Shown piece by piece: positions 5,894-7,324 of a DNA stretch of 7,324 nucleotides. Made by a program: the position numbers and the translations under genes. Numbering within the stretch: the stretch's first letter is position 1; every line of letters begins with the position of its first letter. The notes below the pieces were generated by a model. That model did not search any database. It was given only the letters and a program-made list of their open reading frames with translations, and was not told where the DNA came from. Source of the stretch: Deinococcus terrestris (GTDB lineage: Bacteria; Deinococcota; Deinococci; Deinococcales; Deinococcaceae); contig NZ_WBSL01000029.1 in the NCBI RefSeq assembly GCF_009377345.1, positions 1-7,324 on the forward strand, read 5' to 3'.

Positions 5894-6460
5894 TCAAGCA
5901 CGCAAACGCCGAGAGTATGCCGACGCTTCTCTCCATCCTGGCACTAGGTCTCCACCCGCCGCACCAGCCTTGTCAGGGCTTGTCACGCATGGGCTAAATA
6001 GAAACCTAATTGATTCAAGGCCGCAGCAGGAATCGGACCCAGGTTGGTCGCTTTTATCCGGTAGGTGGTCTAGCCCTCGTCCTCCACAGACTGGACCTGG
6101 TCTATCTCCCGCTGATGTGCAGCGGCTTTGCTGGAGAGTGTCCCCCCACAGTCCGGCCAGACCACGCCCTCGCCGCTCGCCTTCCTGGTTGACCGCTTGT
6201 GAAAGGCGCCTGATAGCTGGCAGGAGTTGGTCCGCCAGTGGGCCGAACTGCTCCAGGGCCTGCATGCGAGCTTCTAAAGCCGATTGTCCCCGTCCTTGGC
6301 TCAGCAATGTTTCCAGGCGAGCGGTGAGGGCCATTTGCTCCTGCCCATGGTCTTGCAAGTCCTGTTACAGGCGGCAGCGCTGGATCAAGGTCTCGCGCTA
6401 TGCCGCCATCCAGTTAGCGACTGCGGAGGTAGCTCGGAGACGAGCAGCCGCCCCAGCCCC
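5894..6460 (-). pseudogene. Decayed gene for a helical/coiled-coil protein with two CAG/CAA-to-stop changes
   Basis: From about 6460 leftwards the minus strand keeps one frame that reads SAVANWMAA, a TAG (6398-6400), RETLIQRCRL, a TAA (6365-6367), then QDLQDHGQEQMALTARLETL and LLSQGRGQSALEARMQALEQ and on through FGPLADQLLPAIRRLSQAV. All parts are rich in Gln, Leu, Ala and Glu with heptad-like spacing, as in a long amphipathic helix. Each stop is one C-to-T change from a Gln codon, which suits the context. After about 6150 the frame loses protein-like character (SRCTSAGDRPGPVCGGRG), and it ends at 5894. The family is not recognised. A short protein could still start at ATG 6334 (GGAG three bases upstream). 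The evidence is composition and frame continuity only. Confidence 0.4.
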
Positions 6461-6516
6461 AGTCCATCGACTTCCGCTCCGCCACATACGTGCGGAGCGT
6501 CCCGGTGATGGCTGAG

Positions 6517-6648
6517 CTATGCGCTTGCCTTGTCGTGCCGCTTCAGGAGCGCGCGAACGTCTTGACGATACTCAACGGACGCCACTGGGACAAAATTCGC
6601 CCCAGCCTCTCCTCCACTCTCCGACGTAAGTTGGTGAGCCGTGCTCAT
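6517..6648 (-). CDS. Possible small protein, 43 aa, or the surviving 3' part of a broken gene
   Basis: The ATG at 6648 is preceded by GGGAGGG seven bases upstream, the best ribosome binding site in the right-hand 1.5 kb. The protein starts MSTAHQLTSESGGEAGANFV and ends VEYRQDVRALLKRHDKASA. The tail looks like a charged amphipathic helix. The same frame is also open upstream with protein-like sequence (QEQGPGHVWVDLKWEGPP), so this may be the end of the broken gene described at 6517-6896 rather than a separate one. No family is recognised. Confidence 0.4.
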   Translation of the reverse strand: MSTAHQLTSESGGEAGANFVPVASVEYRQDVRALLKRHDKASA

Positions 6649-6896
6649 CGGGGGTCCCTCCCATTTCAGATCGACCCATACATGCCCCGGACCCTGCTCT
6701 TGCTTTTAAAATTCTCGCATAACGCGTTTCAGCATCATCAGGTGACGCATATGCGTGCAGCTCAAGTGGCTGTCCGGAGCTCATGGCTAGCACCCTGCTG
6801 GCTGCGTCTTCCAAAAGCCGCAGAACAACCGAGGAGCCGCTTATCCAATCAAATGAAGTTCAGCAGGCCCGGATCACGTCCTAGCTCCACCCAGAG
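6517..6896 (-). pseudogene. Unknown gene broken by two homopolymer frameshifts
   Basis: Three minus-strand frames join into one protein-like sequence if two bases are dropped. Frame one (6896-6849) reads LWVELGRDPGLLNFI and stops. Dropping one T of ATTT (near 6850) leads into DWISGSSVVLRLLEDAASRV, then LAMSSGQPLELHAYASPDDA and ETRYARILK (6850-6704). Dropping one A of TTTTAAAA (6704-6711) then leads into QEQGPGHVWVDLKWEGPP, the MSTAHQ segment and the stop TAG at 6517-6519. The joined product is about 120 residues. Both shifts are one-base gains in short homopolymer runs, so they may be true decay or sequencing errors. No family is recognised and the original start is not found. Confidence 0.45.
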
Positions 6897-7323
6897 TCAT
6901 ACCGGTATGACCATGTGGCAACTGCCGGTCGGGCTAGCGATTGTGATCGTCCACCATACTGTGCAGGTACCTCCAATGGCCCGAAGTTTTCACCCCGTCC
7001 GACGACACTCCTGAGCGATTGTGCCGAGGACGCTGTCAGGGCGGAAGCCATTAAACATGGGGCGACAGATCCGTTAGCCAGCCAGGCCAGCAGAAAACGT
7101 GAGAAGGAGACGCCCGCGGCTCTTCCTCCTCGTATTCCAGACGCCCGGAACCCATGATCGTCTCAATCACGCCCGCCCGATCGGTCCTAAAGTCCTCAAC
7201 TCAGGAGTTGCACCTCGCATAGCGCAGTGAATAGCCGTGCTGGCGGAGAAATTCCGAGTTTCTGCTGAACGTCAGGAGCAGGCGGTTCAAATGAACGTCT
7301 GGCATGACCGTCATCAGTGCCAG
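6877..7323 (-). pseudogene. Decayed remnant resembling an IS6-family transposase
   Basis: One minus-strand frame runs from the window edge to 6877 with four stops (7201-7203, 7051-7053, 7036-7038, 6934-6936). Between 7002 and 6937 it reads SDGVKTSGHWRYLHSMVDD, then HNR. IS6-type transposases have DE-VKV-G-W-YLYRAVD there, and after the VD the spacing to the next Asp and Leu (PDRQL) also fits the family's TLDFLL. Upstream, QRPRHN sits where IS6 proteins have RRPRPG, and VEDFRTDRAGVIETI resembles the VEDLLAERG...ETI helix-turn-helix, although the distance between these two is about 14 residues too long. The catalytic DE has become DG. The right part (LALMTVMPDVHLNRLLLTF and so on) continues past the window edge. 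This is a recognition by eye; a translated search would settle it. Confidence 0.4.
6896..6911. repeat. Perfect 16-bp palindrome GTCATACCGGTATGAC
   Basis: Both strands read GTCATACCGGTATGAC. It has the size and symmetry of a repressor operator, but it lies inside the IS6-like remnant and next to no clear promoter. It may be chance or a leftover. Confidence 0.35.
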
Positions 7324-7324
7324 A

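Noticed and set aside
5970..6515. Plus-strand open frame in the right part
   Set aside because: Arg/Ser/Pro/Cys-rich with no motif or ribosome binding site; the minus strand reads more like protein here.
6490..7014. Plus-strand open frame of 174 codons
   Set aside because: It lies opposite minus-strand segments with better protein character; no recognisable domain or start signal.
7197..7210. Short inverted repeat CAACTCAGGAGTTG
   Set aside because: Six-base arms without a T run or neighbouring gene start; likely chance.
1..7324. CRISPR array, tRNA or rRNA genes
   Set aside because: No regularly spaced repeats and no recognisable RNA gene sequence were seen on either strand.

Overview
The window reads as an accessory region (plasmid, genomic island or prophage-like segment) of a high-GC bacterium. 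The codon use, IS content and DnaN sequence suggest Deinococcus or a close relative. That assignment is inference: no rRNA or other species marker is present, and no database could be searched.

Layout, left to right. (1) Bases 1-160 hold the 3' end of an IS5-type element: the last 47 codons of its transposase and its presumed right end. (2) Bases 184-2373 hold a small host gene cut in two by a complete ISL3-family insertion sequence. The IS (about 375-2131) encodes a 538-aa transposase, has 63/64-nt inverted repeats and is flanked by the 7-bp direct repeat TCGAGGG. Removing the IS plus one repeat rejoins the host gene in frame into a 141-aa protein with a helix-turn-helix-like segment. (3) A G/C-rich hairpin at 2406-2433 separates convergent transcription units. 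(4) A compact minus-strand operon runs 5698->2444: an unknown 127-aa protein, an 87-aa protein with 11 cysteines, a 137-aa exported protein (4-nt overlap with the previous gene), a 307-aa DNA methyltransferase with a C-terminal winged-helix-like domain, and a complete DnaN-type sliding clamp. (5) Bases about 5700-7324 have no intact gene of ordinary length. On the minus strand they hold three decayed reading frames: a helical/coiled-coil one with two CAG/CAA-to-stop changes, an unknown one with two homopolymer frameshifts, and a remnant resembling an IS6-family transposase with four in-frame stops.

The operon couples a replication-type clamp to a solitary methyltransferase with an unusual motif IV (HPAY) and to small Cys-rich and exported proteins. 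No restriction endonuclease is visible. The best reading is an accessory replication/DNA-modification cassette of a mobile replicon. The clamp carries substitutions at the end of its peptide-binding cleft, which fits a specialised paralogue rather than the housekeeping copy.
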